Translations under genes and position numbers: made by a program
DNA from: Thalassovita mediterranea
Lineage (GTDB): Bacteria; Pseudomonadota; Alphaproteobacteria; Rhodobacterales; Rhodobacteraceae
Length of the DNA stretch: 64,000 nucleotides
Direction: 5' to 3'
Assembly (NCBI RefSeq): GCF_001458435.1
Contig: NZ_CYSF01000006.1
Span: forward strand, 62,001-126,000
The notes under the pieces: generated by a model
Database searches by the model: none
The model's input: only the letters and a program-made list of their open reading frames with translations
Told to the model about the DNA's origin: nothing
In this document: positions 18,745 through 27,974 of the stretch, in pieces
Numbering within the stretch: the stretch's first letter is position 1
How the letters are laid out: the number at the start of each line of letters is the position of its first letter

Positions 18745-20043
18745 TCAGTCTTTTTCCCGTTCGCCCAAGATAGAACGATCTACGCCTTTTAGGATGGCGT
18801 TGACGGCGGTCTGGATCTTTTCCAGCTGCGCTTCGACATCATCGTGGAAATCATCCAGCCGCGCCACAATGTTGTCCAATCCCTTGGCCGTATCGCGCAG
18901 CGTACCTGCCTCTACGCGGCACGCGATGCGAATGGTGGATAGTCCCAGGATCATCCGGCGCAGGAAATCAACACGACGCTGGATTACCATTGCCGACTGA
19001 ATGCCATGCACAACCGCAGCAATCGACTTGGTATTGTAAGTATTGCGCAGCTTGTTGAGGATATGGGTTTCATCCTCTTTGCTGGTTTTCCCGCCCAAAC
19101 ATCCTTCCTTAGAGAAGTTATCGCACATCTCTTCCAACAGGTGCGACGTGCACAGCATAAAGAACGAGTTCTGGTCGCGCGACGCCTCCCACAGACCGTT
19201 GAAGTCTTCTTGGATATCCAGTGTTTTCAGGTGGTTGCGAATATCACGCAGCATCAGATCGTAGTTTTTCGCGATCTCGTTGATGGTGGAACGACCTTCG
19301 GGCAGCTTGGCGGCAAAGATCTTCATGTTCGCGATCAGCAGAGCCGCATTGTCAAACTGTTCGGACAGCTCAGTGATTTCGTGACGCAGCTTTGTTGCGT
19401 TGTCAGAAATCGTATGAATATTCGACAGATCGGAAAACTGCTTGGCGCCAATCGTTTTGCGGCGGCTCTCGAACTCTTCAAAAAGCGCGTGCGCTTGGAA
19501 CATCGCGTAGGTCTGGAACCCCAGATCCTGAATGCGGCCCATCATGCGCTTGGCGCTGTCTTCGGGGCTTAGGCCTTCGGTTTGTTCGGCATGTAGAATT
19601 TCACCGTATAGATCAGAGACCACCCCCAACAACGGGCTGGTGGGCTTGAGGCGCACGGATAGGAAATCACCATTGCCCAGTGGCGACGCGATGGCAAACA
19701 CCCAGTAGTATTTCCCCTCTTTCGTCTTGTTCTTCACATAGGCGCCAACCGGCGAGCCATTTTTCAGCCCGTTCCAAAGAACCCAAAACACTGCTTTGGG
19801 CATATCAGAGTGGCGAATGATGTTGTGCGGTGCGCCCTGCAGTTCGCTACCGGCAAAACCGGCGATGCGTACGAACACTTCGTTGTAGGCCTCAATCACC
19901 CCGCGTTTGTCGGTGCGCGAAAAGAACAGCTCTTCAACCCCAAAGGGCTCTTCGACGTTCACCTCGGGCACCGAACGCGCGCCGGCTGCTGGGTGAATAG
20001 CATCATGATCCAGAGTAAAGGGGTCGGTAGGGATCCGGTTCAT
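18745..20043 (-). CDS. PAS-domain protein (Aer-like PAS without a chemoreceptor signalling domain)
   Basis: 432 residues. Residues about 28-140 form a PAS domain close to that of the aerotaxis receptor Aer, with GVIEAYNEVFVRIAGF and GAPHNIIRHSDMPKAVFWVLW and the closing DFLSVRLKPTS. The rest is predicted helical (LYGEILHAEQTEGLSP to the C terminus) but has no HAMP, no MCP hairpin, no kinase and no GGDEF domain. ATG 20043 begins MNRIPTDPFTLDHD; longer in-frame starts lack a ribosome site. The Aer resemblance suggests flavin-based redox sensing, but the output partner is unknown. It lies alone between lon and tgt. Confidence 0.75.
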   Translation of the reverse strand: MNRIPTDPFTLDHDAIHPAAGARSVPEVNVEEPFGVEELFFSRTDKRGVIEAYNEVFVRIAGFAGSELQGAPHNIIRHSDMPKAVFWVLWNGLKNGSPVGAYVKNKTKEGKYYWVFAIASPLGNGDFLSVRLKPTSPLLGVVSDLYGEILHAEQTEGLSPEDSAKRMMGRIQDLGFQTYAMFQAHALFEEFESRRKTIGAKQFSDLSNIHTISDNATKLRHEITELSEQFDNAALLIANMKIFAAKLPEGRSTINEIAKNYDLMLRDIRNHLKTLDIQEDFNGLWEASRDQNSFFMLCTSHLLEEMCDNFSKEGCLGGKTSKEDETHILNKLRNTYNTKSIAAVVHGIQSAMVIQRRVDFLRRMILGLSTIRIACRVEAGTLRDTAKGLDNIVARLDDFHDDVEAQLEKIQTAVNAILKGVDRSILGEREKD

Positions 20044-20403
20044 CGTTTTATCCGTTCTTTGGGCCGCAGTGTGGGGTCTATTTTGCACCCTGCGGGGTGA
20101 CGTGTTCATGCGTCGGCGGATCGGCAAACCTGCCTGACGCACAACAGTTAATCTCAGTCACGAAAACGGCTGCGCGGGGACGTCTTTTAGGCGAAAAAAT
20201 ACCGCGAGAGGTGAAAAAATTCATTTCCATCAGAGGGATGGCAAACAGCCAAAACAGAAAACCGATGCTTTTCAGCAGGTTGGAAAATACATAAAAAATG
20301 CACCTTATCTCAACTGCGACAAATTGTAATTGATACGCCTGATACGAAAACAGCCGCCTGCACAGGCAGACGGCTGTTCTTGTATCAAGTCAGAGAAACG
20401 CAG
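20044..20403. other. Gap between the PAS gene and tgt
   Basis: About 360 bases without a convincing gene. It holds the tgt terminator at 20349-20378 and, nearer the PAS gene, an AT-rich stretch (20200-20340) that probably contains the PAS gene promoter. I see no conserved RNA element. Confidence 0.5.
20349..20378 (-). terminator. Intrinsic terminator after tgt
   Basis: AACAGCCG and CGGCTGTT enclose an inner GC-rich hairpin (CCTGCACAGG). TTTTCG follows on the minus strand. Confidence 0.7.
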
Positions 20404-21534
20404 TTACAGGCGTTCGATATCGCCGTTTGCGCGTGTCTCATGGAACGTCTTCTGGAACGCTTCAAATGTACCCGCTGCAATCGCGTCACGCATGCCCTGC
20501 ATCAGCTCTTGGAAATAATGCAGGTTGTGCCACGTCAGCAGCATGCCGGAAATCATCTCTTGGCTACGGTAAACGTGATGCAGGTAGGCGCGGGAATAGT
20601 TGCTGCAGGCTGGACAGGTGCAGTTTTCATCCAAGGGACGCGGGTCATCCTTGTGGCGGACGTTCTTGATGTTGACCACGCCGTGGCGGGTAAACGCCTG
20701 CCCTGTGCGGCCAGAACGTGACGGCAGCACACAGTCCATCATATCAATGCCACGCGCCACGGCGCCAACGATGTCATCGGGCTTGCCCACGCCCATCAGG
20801 TAGCGCGGCTTGTCTTCGGGCAGCATGTCGGGCGCGAAATCAAGGCATTTAAACATCGCCTCCTGCCCCTCGCCGACGGCCAGACCGCCAACAGCATAGC
20901 CATCGAAACCGATGTTGCGCAGCGCCTCAGCGCTTTCCTGACGGAAATCTTGCTCCAGACCACCCTGCTGAATGCCAAACAGCGCATGCCCCGGACGATC
21001 GCCAAACGCCTCACGCGAACGGTCCGCCCAACGCATCGACAACCGCATGGATTTGGCAATCGCATCACGATCCGCAGGTAGCGCAGGGCATTCATCAAAA
21101 CACATGACGATATCGGATCCCAGCAAACGCTGGATTTCCATCGACCGTTCCGGCGTCAGCTCATGACGCGATCCGTCGATGTGGGATTTGAACGTCACAC
21201 CCTTTTCCGTCAGCTTGCGCAGATCGGCCAGCGACATCACCTGAAACCCGCCCGAGTCCGTCAGGATCGGCTTGTCCCAGTTCATGAACTTGTGCAGCCC
21301 CCCCAGACGATCAATGCGTTCCGCAGTCGGACGCAGCATCAGGTGGTAGGTGTTGCCCAACAGAATGTCCGCGCCCGTGGCTGCGACGCTTTCAGGCATC
21401 ATCGCCTTTACCGTGGCGGCGGTGCCCACCGGCATGAAGGCGGGCGTGCGAATATCGCCGCGCGTGGTATGAATGACCCCGGTACGGGCCTTGCCATCCT
21501 GACCCAGCTTTTCAAAAGAGAACGTCTTTTCCAT
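20404..21534 (-). CDS. tgt: tRNA-guanine transglycosylase
   Basis: Exchanges guanine 34 of tRNAs with GUN anticodons (Tyr, His, Asn, Asp) for the queuosine precursor preQ1. The enzyme is a TIM barrel of 376 residues with the catalytic aspartates in [13 protein letters not shown] and [16 protein letters not shown], and the zinc ligands in [19 protein letters not shown] 21534 ([11 protein letters not shown]) has GAGATG upstream; a start four codons earlier is possible. Its substrates tRNA-Asp and tRNA-Tyr are both encoded in this window. No queuosine synthesis genes lie next to it. Confidence 0.97.
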   Translation of the reverse strand: MEKTFSFEKLGQDGKARTGVIHTTRGDIRTPAFMPVGTAATVKAMMPESVAATGADILLGNTYHLMLRPTAERIDRLGGLHKFMNWDKPILTDSGGFQVMSLADLRKLTEKGVTFKSHIDGSRHELTPERSMEIQRLLGSDIVMCFDECPALPADRDAIAKSMRLSMRWADRSREAFGDRPGHALFGIQQGGLEQDFRQESAEALRNIGFDGYAVGGLAVGEGQEAMFKCLDFAPDMLPEDKPRYLMGVGKPDDIVGAVARGIDMMDCVLPSRSGRTGQAFTRHGVVNIKNVRHKDDPRPLDENCTCPACSNYSRAYLHHVYRSQEMISGMLLTWHNLHYFQELMQGMRDAIAAGTFEAFQKTFHETRANGDIERL

Positions 21535-21590
21535 ACCACATCTCATCTATTGCGCATCCTGCCGATACCGGCGCATCCGGCGTTGCTTAC

Positions 21591-21615
21591 CCCTTTGCCA
21601 CTGGAAGGCAAAGGG
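21591..21615. other. Stem-loop in the divergent tgt/SPFH promoter region
   Basis: CCCTTTGCC and GGCAAAGGG form a nine-pair perfect stem with a seven-base loop, 57 bases upstream of tgt and 58 upstream of the SPFH gene. With no T run and divergent flanking genes it is not an ordinary terminator; it may be an operator. Confidence 0.45.
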
Positions 21616-21673
21616 TGAAATGCTTATCTAAAGGGCACAAAAACCCTGATAATCATAGTTTGGGACAGTAAAT

Positions 21674-22567
21674 ATGGACATTTTCTTTGATATTCTGGCC
21701 AGCAATCCGATGACCATCATCTGGCTGTTGATCGCTGGTTTCATTATCTCGATCATTTTCAAAGGGGTACGCATTGTACCTCAATCGGAAAAATTCGTCG
21801 TCGAACGATTTGGCCGCCTGCACGCGGTGCTTGGGCCCGGCATCAACCTGATCGTGCCGTTTCTGGATAAGGTGGCGCACCAGATCTCGATCCTGGAACG
21901 TCAGCTGCCGAACGCCTCTCAGGATGCGATCACCAAGGACAACGTGCTGGTGCAAATCGACACCTCGGTGTTTTACCGCATTCTGGAACCGGAAAAGACC
22001 GTTTATCGCATCCGCGATGTAGACGGCGCCATTTCCACCACCGTAGCCGGTATCGTGCGGGCCGAAATCGGTAAAATGGATCTGGATGAAGTGCAATCAA
22101 ACCGCGCCCAGTTGATCAGCCAGATCCAGACGCTGGTAGAGGATGCGGTGGATGACTGGGGCATTGAGGTGACGCGCGCCGAAATTCTCGACGTTAACCT
22201 TGATCAGGCGACCCGCGATGCGATGCTGCAACAGTTGAACGCCGAACGCGCCCGCCGTGCCCAAGTGACCGAGGCAGAGGGCGAAAAACGCGCCGTAGAA
22301 CTGGCCGCAGATGCCGAGCTGTACGCCGCAGAGCAAAACGCCAAGGCCCGCCGCATTCAGGCCGATGCCGAGGCCTATGCAACCGGCGTGGTCGCCAAGG
22401 CGATTGCCGAAAACGGGCTGGAGGCCGCGCAGTATCAGGTCGCCCTGAAACAGGTTGAGGCGCTGAACGCCCTTGGCGCTGGTGAGGGCAAACAAACCAT
22501 TGTCCTGCCCGCCCATGCGGTTGAGGCGTTTGGCGATGCCTTCAAACTGCTGAAAGGGGGTAAGTGA
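21674..22567 (+). CDS. SPFH/stomatin-like membrane protease-associated protein
   Basis: Stomatin/paraslipin family protein of 297 residues. An N-terminal membrane span (about residues 12-32) precedes the SPFH domain (VPQSEKFVVERFGRLHAVLGPGINLIVPF) and a long charged Ala/Glu coiled coil (about 185-260). The family forms large homo-oligomeric rings at the membrane and often partners with NfeD or FtsH. It overlaps the following NfeD gene by one base (TGATG), a classic translational coupling. It resembles E. coli QmcA rather than HflK or HflC. The function is inferred from the pair. Confidence 0.9.
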   Translation: MDIFFDILASNPMTIIWLLIAGFIISIIFKGVRIVPQSEKFVVERFGRLHAVLGPGINLIVPFLDKVAHQISILERQLPNASQDAITKDNVLVQIDTSVFYRILEPEKTVYRIRDVDGAISTTVAGIVRAEIGKMDLDEVQSNRAQLISQIQTLVEDAVDDWGIEVTRAEILDVNLDQATRDAMLQQLNAERARRAQVTEAEGEKRAVELAADAELYAAEQNAKARRIQADAEAYATGVVAKAIAENGLEAAQYQVALKQVEALNALGAGEGKQTIVLPAHAVEAFGDAFKLLKGGK

Positions 22568-22833
22568 TGGACGCATTCAACATCTGGTGGGTGTGGCTGG
22601 TTCTGGGACTGGCACTGGCCACGGCAGAGATTTTCCTGCCCGGTTCAATCTTTGTCGGCTTTGCCGCAGGCGCTGCGCTGACCGCGCCCTTGGCAGCATG
22701 GACCAGCCTTAGCGTGCCGCAACTGGCAGTCGCCTTTGCCGTACTGTCGCTGATCAGCTGGTTCGTCATGCGCCGCATCTTCGGCTTTCGCGGTGCGAAG
22801 GCCAAGGTCTTTGATCACGACATCAACGACTGA
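22567..22833 (+). CDS. NfeD family membrane protein (short form)
   Basis: Small 88-residue membrane protein with two or three hydrophobic helices (IWWVWLVLGLALATAEIFLPGSIFVGFAAG and LAVAFAVLSLISWFVMRRIFG) and a short charged C terminus, corresponding to the membrane part of NfeD. The C-terminal OB-fold of long NfeD proteins is absent or reduced. ATG 22567 overlaps the TGA of the SPFH gene. NfeD proteins are obligate neighbours of SPFH proteins in many bacteria and are thought to anchor or regulate them. Confidence 0.85.
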   Translation: MDAFNIWWVWLVLGLALATAEIFLPGSIFVGFAAGAALTAPLAAWTSLSVPQLAVAFAVLSLISWFVMRRIFGFRGAKAKVFDHDIND

Positions 22834-22949
22834 CCACGCGTCGCATTTGGCATCACGTTTGTGTTCAAGTGATGCCAAATGCCCAGCAGCACTGGACCTT
22901 GGGTGCGGCAAACCTTATATCTTCGCTCAGGTTAAAATGGACGAACGCC

Positions 22950-23312
22950 ATGAACGATAATGCTGAACCGCTAGAAGGCACCCCGCTGATCGCGCCTTCC
23001 AGCGTCTCTCACCCGATGTATGACAAGGTCGTCGAGGCCTGCCGCACCGTGTATGACCCCGAAATTCCGGTAAACATCTATGATCTGGGCCTGATCTACA
23101 CGATCCAGATTACCGATGATAACCGCGTGTCGGTGATCATGACGCTGACCGCGCCGGGCTGTCCGGTAGCAGGCGACATGCCGGGTTGGATTGTGGACGC
23201 AATCGAACCGCTTGATGGCATCCAGCATGTCGAGGTGGACCTGACCTGGGAACCGCCGTGGGGCATGGAAATGATGAGCGACGAAGCCCGCCTTGAGCTG
23301 GGCTTTATGTAA
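22950..23312 (+). CDS. Fe-S assembly protein of the SufT/DUF59 (MIP18) family
   Basis: 120-residue MIP18-type protein that helps mature Fe-S proteins in the cytosol. The core has VYDPEIPVNIYDLGLIY, the PGCPVAGDMP loop with the conserved Cys, and the C-terminal VDLTWEPPWGMEMMSDEARLELGFM, which is nearly invariant in SufT proteins. The start is placed at ATG 22950; the open frame upstream to 22869 lacks family similarity. It precedes an A-type Fe-S carrier gene but a terminator lies between them, so they are probably separate transcripts. No sufBCDS genes are in the window. Confidence 0.9.
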   Translation: MNDNAEPLEGTPLIAPSSVSHPMYDKVVEACRTVYDPEIPVNIYDLGLIYTIQITDDNRVSVIMTLTAPGCPVAGDMPGWIVDAIEPLDGIQHVEVDLTWEPPWGMEMMSDEARLELGFM

Positions 23313-23336
23313 GCTGCATCCACTTGAACGTATGAG

Positions 23337-23365
23337 AAGGCAGGCCACAGCGCCTGCCTTTTTGT
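23337..23365 (+). terminator. Intrinsic terminator after the SufT-like gene
   Basis: AAGGCAGGC and GCCTGCCTT form a perfect nine-pair stem followed by a run of T. Confidence 0.85.
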
Positions 23366-23464
23366 TGCGCGTCCGTTTTGCTGCGCGTCATTGTGACTTG
23401 AGATCACCCGATAGCGCCCCTAAATTACAGGGTAAGCGCGAACCACCCCCGAAGGACCACACCC

Positions 23465-23815
23465 ATGTTTTCGATCCCCGGCAAACAGGCTGTCACCCTG
23501 ACCCCGAAAGCGGCGGCACAGATCGCCAAACTGATGGAAAAAGACGGCCATCAGGGGCTGCGCATTGGCGTCAAGAAGGGCGGCTGTGCGGGCATGGAAT
23601 ACACCATGGATTATGCCGAAACCATCGACCCCAACGATGAGGTGGTGGAACAGGACGGCGCCCGCGTGATGATCGCACCAATGGCGCAGATGTTCCTGTT
23701 TGGCACCCAGATCGATTATGAGGTGTCGCTGTTGGAAGCCGGGTTCAAATTCAACAACCCCAACGTGACAGAGGCCTGCGGCTGCGGCGAATCCATCAAA
23801 TTCGCCGGAATGTAA
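23465..23815 (+). CDS. sufA: A-type Fe-S carrier (HesB/IscA/SufA family)
   Basis: Fe-S cluster carrier of 116 residues, cytosolic. The three ligand cysteines are present: Cys in KKGGCAGMEY (about residue 40) and the pair in EACGCGESIKF near the C terminus. The beta-rich body (LRIGVKKGGC, DGARVMIAP, GTQIDYEVSLLEAGFKFNNPN) matches the family. AAGGACCACACCC precedes the ATG. The choice between sufA, iscA and erpA names rests on the Suf-type partner upstream, so the symbol is tentative. Confidence 0.9.
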   Translation: MFSIPGKQAVTLTPKAAAQIAKLMEKDGHQGLRIGVKKGGCAGMEYTMDYAETIDPNDEVVEQDGARVMIAPMAQMFLFGTQIDYEVSLLEAGFKFNNPNVTEACGCGESIKFAGM

Positions 23816-23957
23816 CGCACCCCCTGCGCAATTCCCCACATGTTAGCGCCCTTGGCTCTTGCCTTGGACCTGCCAGTTGGTGCAACTGACAGCATTGTTC
23901 ACGTGCCTGTGAAAACCGGGCAGCGAACCACAAGAAACTGTTGTTGAGGGGAATACG

Positions 23958-24707
23958 ATGCGTCGCAAACTGGCTGCTGGGAACTGGAAAATGAACGGGC
24001 TTGCTGCCCAGATCGAAGTATTGAACGATCTGACCAGCCGCCACCCTACCCCAGCTGTTGATGTGATGATCTGCCCCCCCGCCACACTGGTTGGCGCAGC
24101 CGCTGCCGCCACAGCTGGCAAACCGCTGATGATCGGCGGCCAGGACTGCCACACCGCCGGCTCTGGCGCGCATACTGGCGACATCTCTGCCGCCATGCTG
24201 GCGGATGCGGGCGCAGGTGCGGTAATCCTTGGCCATTCCGAACGGCGCGAAGATCACGGCGAAGACGACGCGCTGGTTGCCGCCAAAACCACCACCGTGC
24301 AGGGCGCAGGCCTGATTGCTGTGGTCTGTGTGGGCGAAACTCTGGCACAGCGTGAGGGTGGTGAAACGCTGGATGTGATCAAGGCGCAGCTCACCGGATC
24401 CATCCCCGCGGACGCGGCAGCTGACACGCTGGTCGTGGCCTATGAACCCGTCTGGGCCATCGGCACCGGCAAGATCCCAACGCTGACAGAAATCGCCGAA
24501 GTGCATGATTTCATCCGCGCCGAGCTGACCGGCCGTTTCGGCGCAGACTTCGCCGATAAAATCCGCCTGCTCTACGGCGGCTCGGTCAAGCCGACAAATG
24601 CCGAAGAGATCTTTGCCGTTTCCAACGTCGACGGCGCATTGGTCGGCGGCGCCAGCCTGAAGGCCGAGGATTTCAGCGGCATCATCACCGCACTTGAGGC
24701 CAGCTAA
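23958..24707 (+). CDS. tpiA: Triosephosphate isomerase
   Basis: Glycolytic/gluconeogenic enzyme interconverting dihydroxyacetone phosphate and glyceraldehyde 3-phosphate; 249 residues. Catalytic Lys11 in GNWKMNG, His in [10 protein letters not shown] and Glu in [13 protein letters not shown] are all present, as is the phosphate loop [17 protein letters not shown] precedes the ATG at 23958. It is a single-gene unit ending at a terminator shared with the convergent TRAP transporter operon. Confidence 0.98.
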   Translation: MRRKLAAGNWKMNGLAAQIEVLNDLTSRHPTPAVDVMICPPATLVGAAAAATAGKPLMIGGQDCHTAGSGAHTGDISAAMLADAGAGAVILGHSERREDHGEDDALVAAKTTTVQGAGLIAVVCVGETLAQREGGETLDVIKAQLTGSIPADAAADTLVVAYEPVWAIGTGKIPTLTEIAEVHDFIRAELTGRFGADFADKIRLLYGGSVKPTNAEEIFAVSNVDGALVGGASLKAEDFSGIITALEAS

Positions 24708-24762
24708 ACGGCCCTGGGAAGAGGCATCCATCCTCTTTCAATGATCCCAAAATACTCAAATA

Positions 24763-24797
24763 AAAACGGCGCCACACTGGGCGCCGTTTTCGTTTTT
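24763..24797. terminator. Bidirectional intrinsic terminator between tpiA and dctM
   Basis: AAAACGGCGCC and GGCGCCGTTTT form an eleven-pair stem with a six-base loop and T-rich ends on both strands. Confidence 0.85.
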
Positions 24798-24813
24798 CAG
24801 ATCTCTACCAAGA

Positions 24814-26190
24814 TCACTTGGTTATAATCTCTGGCCCCATGAAGTAGTTGGGCAAGAAGGTCGAGATCGCCGGGATATAGGTCACCATGATCAGGAAGAC
24901 GAAGAGCACAGCCAGGAACGGCAGCGCGGCCTTCACCACCCGCATCATCGGCATGCCTGCAACGCCGGAAGTGACGAAGAGGTTCAGACCAACCGGCGGG
25001 GTGATCATGCCGATTTCCATGTTCACCACCATGATGATGCCCAGATGGATCGGGTCGATACCCAGTTCAATCGCGATCGGGAACACCAGCGGTGCCACGA
25101 TGACCAACAGGCCCGACGGCTCCATGAACTGACCGCCGATCAGCAGGATCACGTTCACAATGATCAGGAACATCACCGGACCCAGACCGGCATCCAGCAT
25201 GGCGGTCGCCAGCTGCTGCGGGATCTGTTCGTCAGTCAGAACGTGCTTCAGGATCAGCGCGTTGGCGATGATGAACATCAGGGTGACAGTCAGCTTGCCC
25301 GCTTCAAACAGGGTGTGTTTGGTGTCGCGATGGAAAAACGCGGTGATCAGTGCGACCGGTTTTTGCAGCAGGGTCAGGTTCGCCTCGCCCTCAGGACGGC
25401 TGAGCGGCCCCATGTCGCGATAGACAAAGCTAGAGATCAGGAAGGCATAGACCGCGGCCACCGCTGCAGCTTCGGTCGGGGTAAAGATACCACCGTAGAT
25501 ACCGCCCAGAATGATTACGATCAGGAACAGACCCCAGATCGCATCCATGCCGGATGCAAAGACCTCACCCCAGCCCTGCCAGTCACCTTTGGGCAGGTTA
25601 CGGATGCGGGCGATCACATAGATGGTGATCATCAGCATCGAACCCGCCATCAGGCCGGGAATAACACCTGCAAGGAACATCCGGCCAACGGACACTTCTA
25701 CAGCCGAGGCGTAAACAACCATCACGATGGACGGCGGGATCAGGATGCCCAGCGTACCCGCGTTGGCGATCACACCTGCGGCGAAGTCTTTGGAATAGCC
25801 AACCTGACGCATACCTGCGATCACGATGGAACCAATGGCAACAACGGTTGCGGGAGACGAGCCCGACAGGGCCGCAAACAGCATACAGGCAAACACACCC
25901 GCGATGGCCAGACCACCGGGGAAGTGGCCAACAATGGCGATCGAAAAACGAATGATCCGTTTCGCTACCCCACCCGTCGACATGAAGCTAGAGGCAAGGA
26001 TAAAGAACGGGATCGCCAGCAGCGTGTAGTGCCCGGCCATCGCCTGAAACATGGTCTGCGCGATTGACGCCAGCGAGGTGTCGGACAGAACCAGCAAGAA
26101 GATGATAGACGAAAAGCCCAGCGAGATCGCGATCGGCACACCGATCAGCAGCAGGCCAACGATCATGGAAAAGAGAACAAGAACTTCCAT
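24814..26190 (-). CDS. dctM: TRAP transporter large permease subunit (DctM)
   Basis: Inner-membrane subunit of a tripartite ATP-independent periplasmic transporter driven by an ion gradient, 458 residues with about 12-14 hydrophobic segments. The conserved FILASSFMSTGGVAKRI and the repeated LIPPSIVMVVYASAVEVSVG block identify DctM. A cytoplasmic insert of about 40 residues (DMGPLSRPEGEANLTLLQKP and following) is longer than in many members. It begins five bases after the dctQ stop, with GAGGA before its ATG. It is the last gene of the dctPQM unit. Confidence 0.95.
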   Translation of the reverse strand: MEVLVLFSMIVGLLLIGVPIAISLGFSSIIFLLVLSDTSLASIAQTMFQAMAGHYTLLAIPFFILASSFMSTGGVAKRIIRFSIAIVGHFPGGLAIAGVFACMLFAALSGSSPATVVAIGSIVIAGMRQVGYSKDFAAGVIANAGTLGILIPPSIVMVVYASAVEVSVGRMFLAGVIPGLMAGSMLMITIYVIARIRNLPKGDWQGWGEVFASGMDAIWGLFLIVIILGGIYGGIFTPTEAAAVAAVYAFLISSFVYRDMGPLSRPEGEANLTLLQKPVALITAFFHRDTKHTLFEAGKLTVTLMFIIANALILKHVLTDEQIPQQLATAMLDAGLGPVMFLIIVNVILLIGGQFMEPSGLLVIVAPLVFPIAIELGIDPIHLGIIMVVNMEIGMITPPVGLNLFVTSGVAGMPMMRVVKAALPFLAVLFVFLIMVTYIPAISTFLPNYFMGPEIITK

Positions 26191-26195
26191 CTGAC

Positions 26196-26876
26196 TTAGT
26201 CCTCAGCGTTGTGGTGGCGGACTTCTTCGACCGCGTCTTCGGCTTCGTGGCTGACGATCAGGCTTTCCTGTTGGCCGCTGATCAGGCGCCATGAGGCCTG
26301 AAGAACACGGAACAACAACAGTGCAGCGCCAATGGGCAGCATCACATAGGGGATGAAACGGGGCAGCTTTTCGTAAGTCTCACCCTGATTGAACACGGGC
26401 TCGATCCAGCGCAGCCACTCTACCATGTAGATATCGCCAACCTCGTACCAAGCCTGATCACGGCTATTGGCAAACCCGGTGGGGAACCAACGGCCGGTTG
26501 TGGCGTCAAAGCCTGCAAACGGCGCCCAGTAGTCCCATGCGCCCTTGAACAGCAAAAATGCGTAGGCGACGCAAATGGCAGCAGCCACCAGTCCCATCAG
26601 GCGGCGGACGCCTTTAGGAACGGCGTTCAGCACCGCGTCCACACCAAGGTGTGCGGTTACCTTCACCGCGTAGCTCATGCCAAAAAGAACCAGCCAAGCA
26701 AACAGGAACGCTGTTGCCTCCAGCCCCCAGATCAGGCCTGTGTTGAACCCATAGCGCAGGATCACGTTGATGAAGGTGATGATGGTCATCAGCCCCAAAA
26801 TGATCGCGATAAAGGTTTCTTCAAACTCATGCACAAACCGCGAAAATGCGGTTTTGGGTGTGTAATGTCCCGACAT
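26196..26876 (-). CDS. dctQ: TRAP transporter small permease subunit (DctQ)
   Basis: 226-residue membrane subunit with four predicted spans; the first pair includes FIAIILGLMTIITFINVILRYGF, the typical DctQ signature, followed by LEATAFLFAWLVLFGMSYAV. It is larger than the usual 160-190 residues because of a periplasmic loop with GFDATTGRWFPTGF between spans three and four, a form known from C4-dicarboxylate DctQ proteins. AAGGAAGGGG lies before the ATG. It is separated from dctP by a terminator-like hairpin that probably lowers its expression relative to the binding protein. Confidence 0.92.
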   Translation of the reverse strand: MSGHYTPKTAFSRFVHEFEETFIAIILGLMTIITFINVILRYGFNTGLIWGLEATAFLFAWLVLFGMSYAVKVTAHLGVDAVLNAVPKGVRRLMGLVAAAICVAYAFLLFKGAWDYWAPFAGFDATTGRWFPTGFANSRDQAWYEVGDIYMVEWLRWIEPVFNQGETYEKLPRFIPYVMLPIGAALLLFRVLQASWRLISGQQESLIVSHEAEDAVEEVRHHNAED

Positions 26877-26917
26877 GTCCCGCCCCTTCCTTCGGAATTT
26901 CGGATATTTGGATATAA

Positions 26918-26949
26918 AAAACCCGGCCCGATACCGCGGACCGGGTTTT
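26918..26949 (-). terminator. Hairpin between dctP and dctQ
   Basis: AAAACCCGG and CCGGGTTTT form a nine-pair stem with a 14-base loop. A T run follows on the minus strand. Placed between binding-protein and permease genes, it is probably a partial terminator or a 3'-end protector. Confidence 0.7.
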
Positions 26950-26966
26950 CAGATTGTCGCTAAAGC

Positions 26967-27974
26967 TTAGTGTTTGGCGTTGATCGCTTGGGCAGCTGCG
27001 ATGTTGTCTTCACCAACGTCGCCTTTGAACTGCTCCCAAACCGGCTTCATCGCTTCGACCCATGCGGTGCGCTGTGCATCGTCCAGTGCGCGCACGGTGC
27101 CGCCTGCTTCGATCACCGACTGTTTCGCCGCTGCGTTCACTGCGGTGGATTCGGCGTTACGTACTGCGGTCACTTCAGCAATGATGGTGCCCAGTTGGTC
27201 ACGTACATCGTCAGGCAGCGAGTCCCAGAAATCGGTCGAGGTCACAACCAGGTAGTCGATGATGCCGTGGTTGGTTTCGGTCACACCGTCCTGAACTTCG
27301 AAGAACTTCTTGCCGTAGATGTTGGACCAGGTGTTTTCCTGACCGTCTACAACGCCGGTTTGCAGCGCGCCGTACACTTCGGAGAAGGCCATCGGCTGCG
27401 GGGAGCCGCCCAGCGCGGCCATCTGTGCTTTCAGCACTTCAGAGTTCTGTACGCGGAATTTCAGGCCGGCGGCATCGGTCGGCAGTTCCAGCGGCTTGTT
27501 CGCCGACATCTGCTTCATGCCGTTGTGCCAGAAGGCCAGACCCAGCAGACCGCGACGGGTCATCGATTCTTTCATCGCCTGACCGGTTTCCGAGTTCTGG
27601 AATTCGTCTACAGCGTCGATGTTCTTGAACATGAACGGCAGGTCGAAGATGCGGAACTTTTTGGTGAACTGCTCAAACTTCGACAGCGACGGGGCGGCCA
27701 GCTGAACGTCGCCCTGCAACATCGCTTCCAGAACCTGGTTATCGTTGTAGAGAGTCGAGTTCGGGAACACCTCAAGGCAAACTTTGCCGTTCATTTCCTC
27801 GTTCACGCGCTTTTCCAGCAGCGAGGCAGCGATGCCTTTGGGGTGTTTGTCGCTGTTGGTCACGTGGCTGAACTTGATGACGATTTCGCCATCGTCACAG
27901 GCGCCTGCAGCAAAAACAGCCGAAGCAGAAACAGACAGGGCCAGCGCGGCCGCAGCGGTGGTGAAGTATTTCAT
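26967..27974 (-). CDS. dctP: TRAP transporter periplasmic binding protein (DctP)
   Basis: Periplasmic solute receptor of 335 residues with a signal peptide (MKYFTTAAAALALSVSASAVFA). The DctP fold signatures are IVIKFSHVTNSDKHPKGIAA, the FEVFPNS-type strand (VCLEVFPNSTLYNDN) and FRVQNSEVLKAQMAALGGSPQPMAFSEVYGALQTGVVDGQENT, whose Arg binds the substrate carboxylate. GGAGGAG precedes ATG 27974. Its link with dctBD supports C4-dicarboxylates such as succinate or malate as ligands, but this is an inference. It is the first gene of the unit and lies about 190 bases from a pair of palindromic operators. Confidence 0.95.
   Translation of the reverse strand: MKYFTTAAAALALSVSASAVFAAGACDDGEIVIKFSHVTNSDKHPKGIAASLLEKRVNEEMNGKVCLEVFPNSTLYNDNQVLEAMLQGDVQLAAPSLSKFEQFTKKFRIFDLPFMFKNIDAVDEFQNSETGQAMKESMTRRGLLGLAFWHNGMKQMSANKPLELPTDAAGLKFRVQNSEVLKAQMAALGGSPQPMAFSEVYGALQTGVVDGQENTWSNIYGKKFFEVQDGVTETNHGIIDYLVVTSTDFWDSLPDDVRDQLGTIIAEVTAVRNAESTAVNAAAKQSVIEAGGTVRALDDAQRTAWVEAMKPVWEQFKGDVGEDNIAAAQAINAKH

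Noticed and set aside
15858-18773. A 971-codon open frame on the plus strand across lon
   Set aside because: It is the antisense of lon, rich in His, Gln, Leu and Phe as expected from reversed GC-rich codons. Lon is intact on the other strand.
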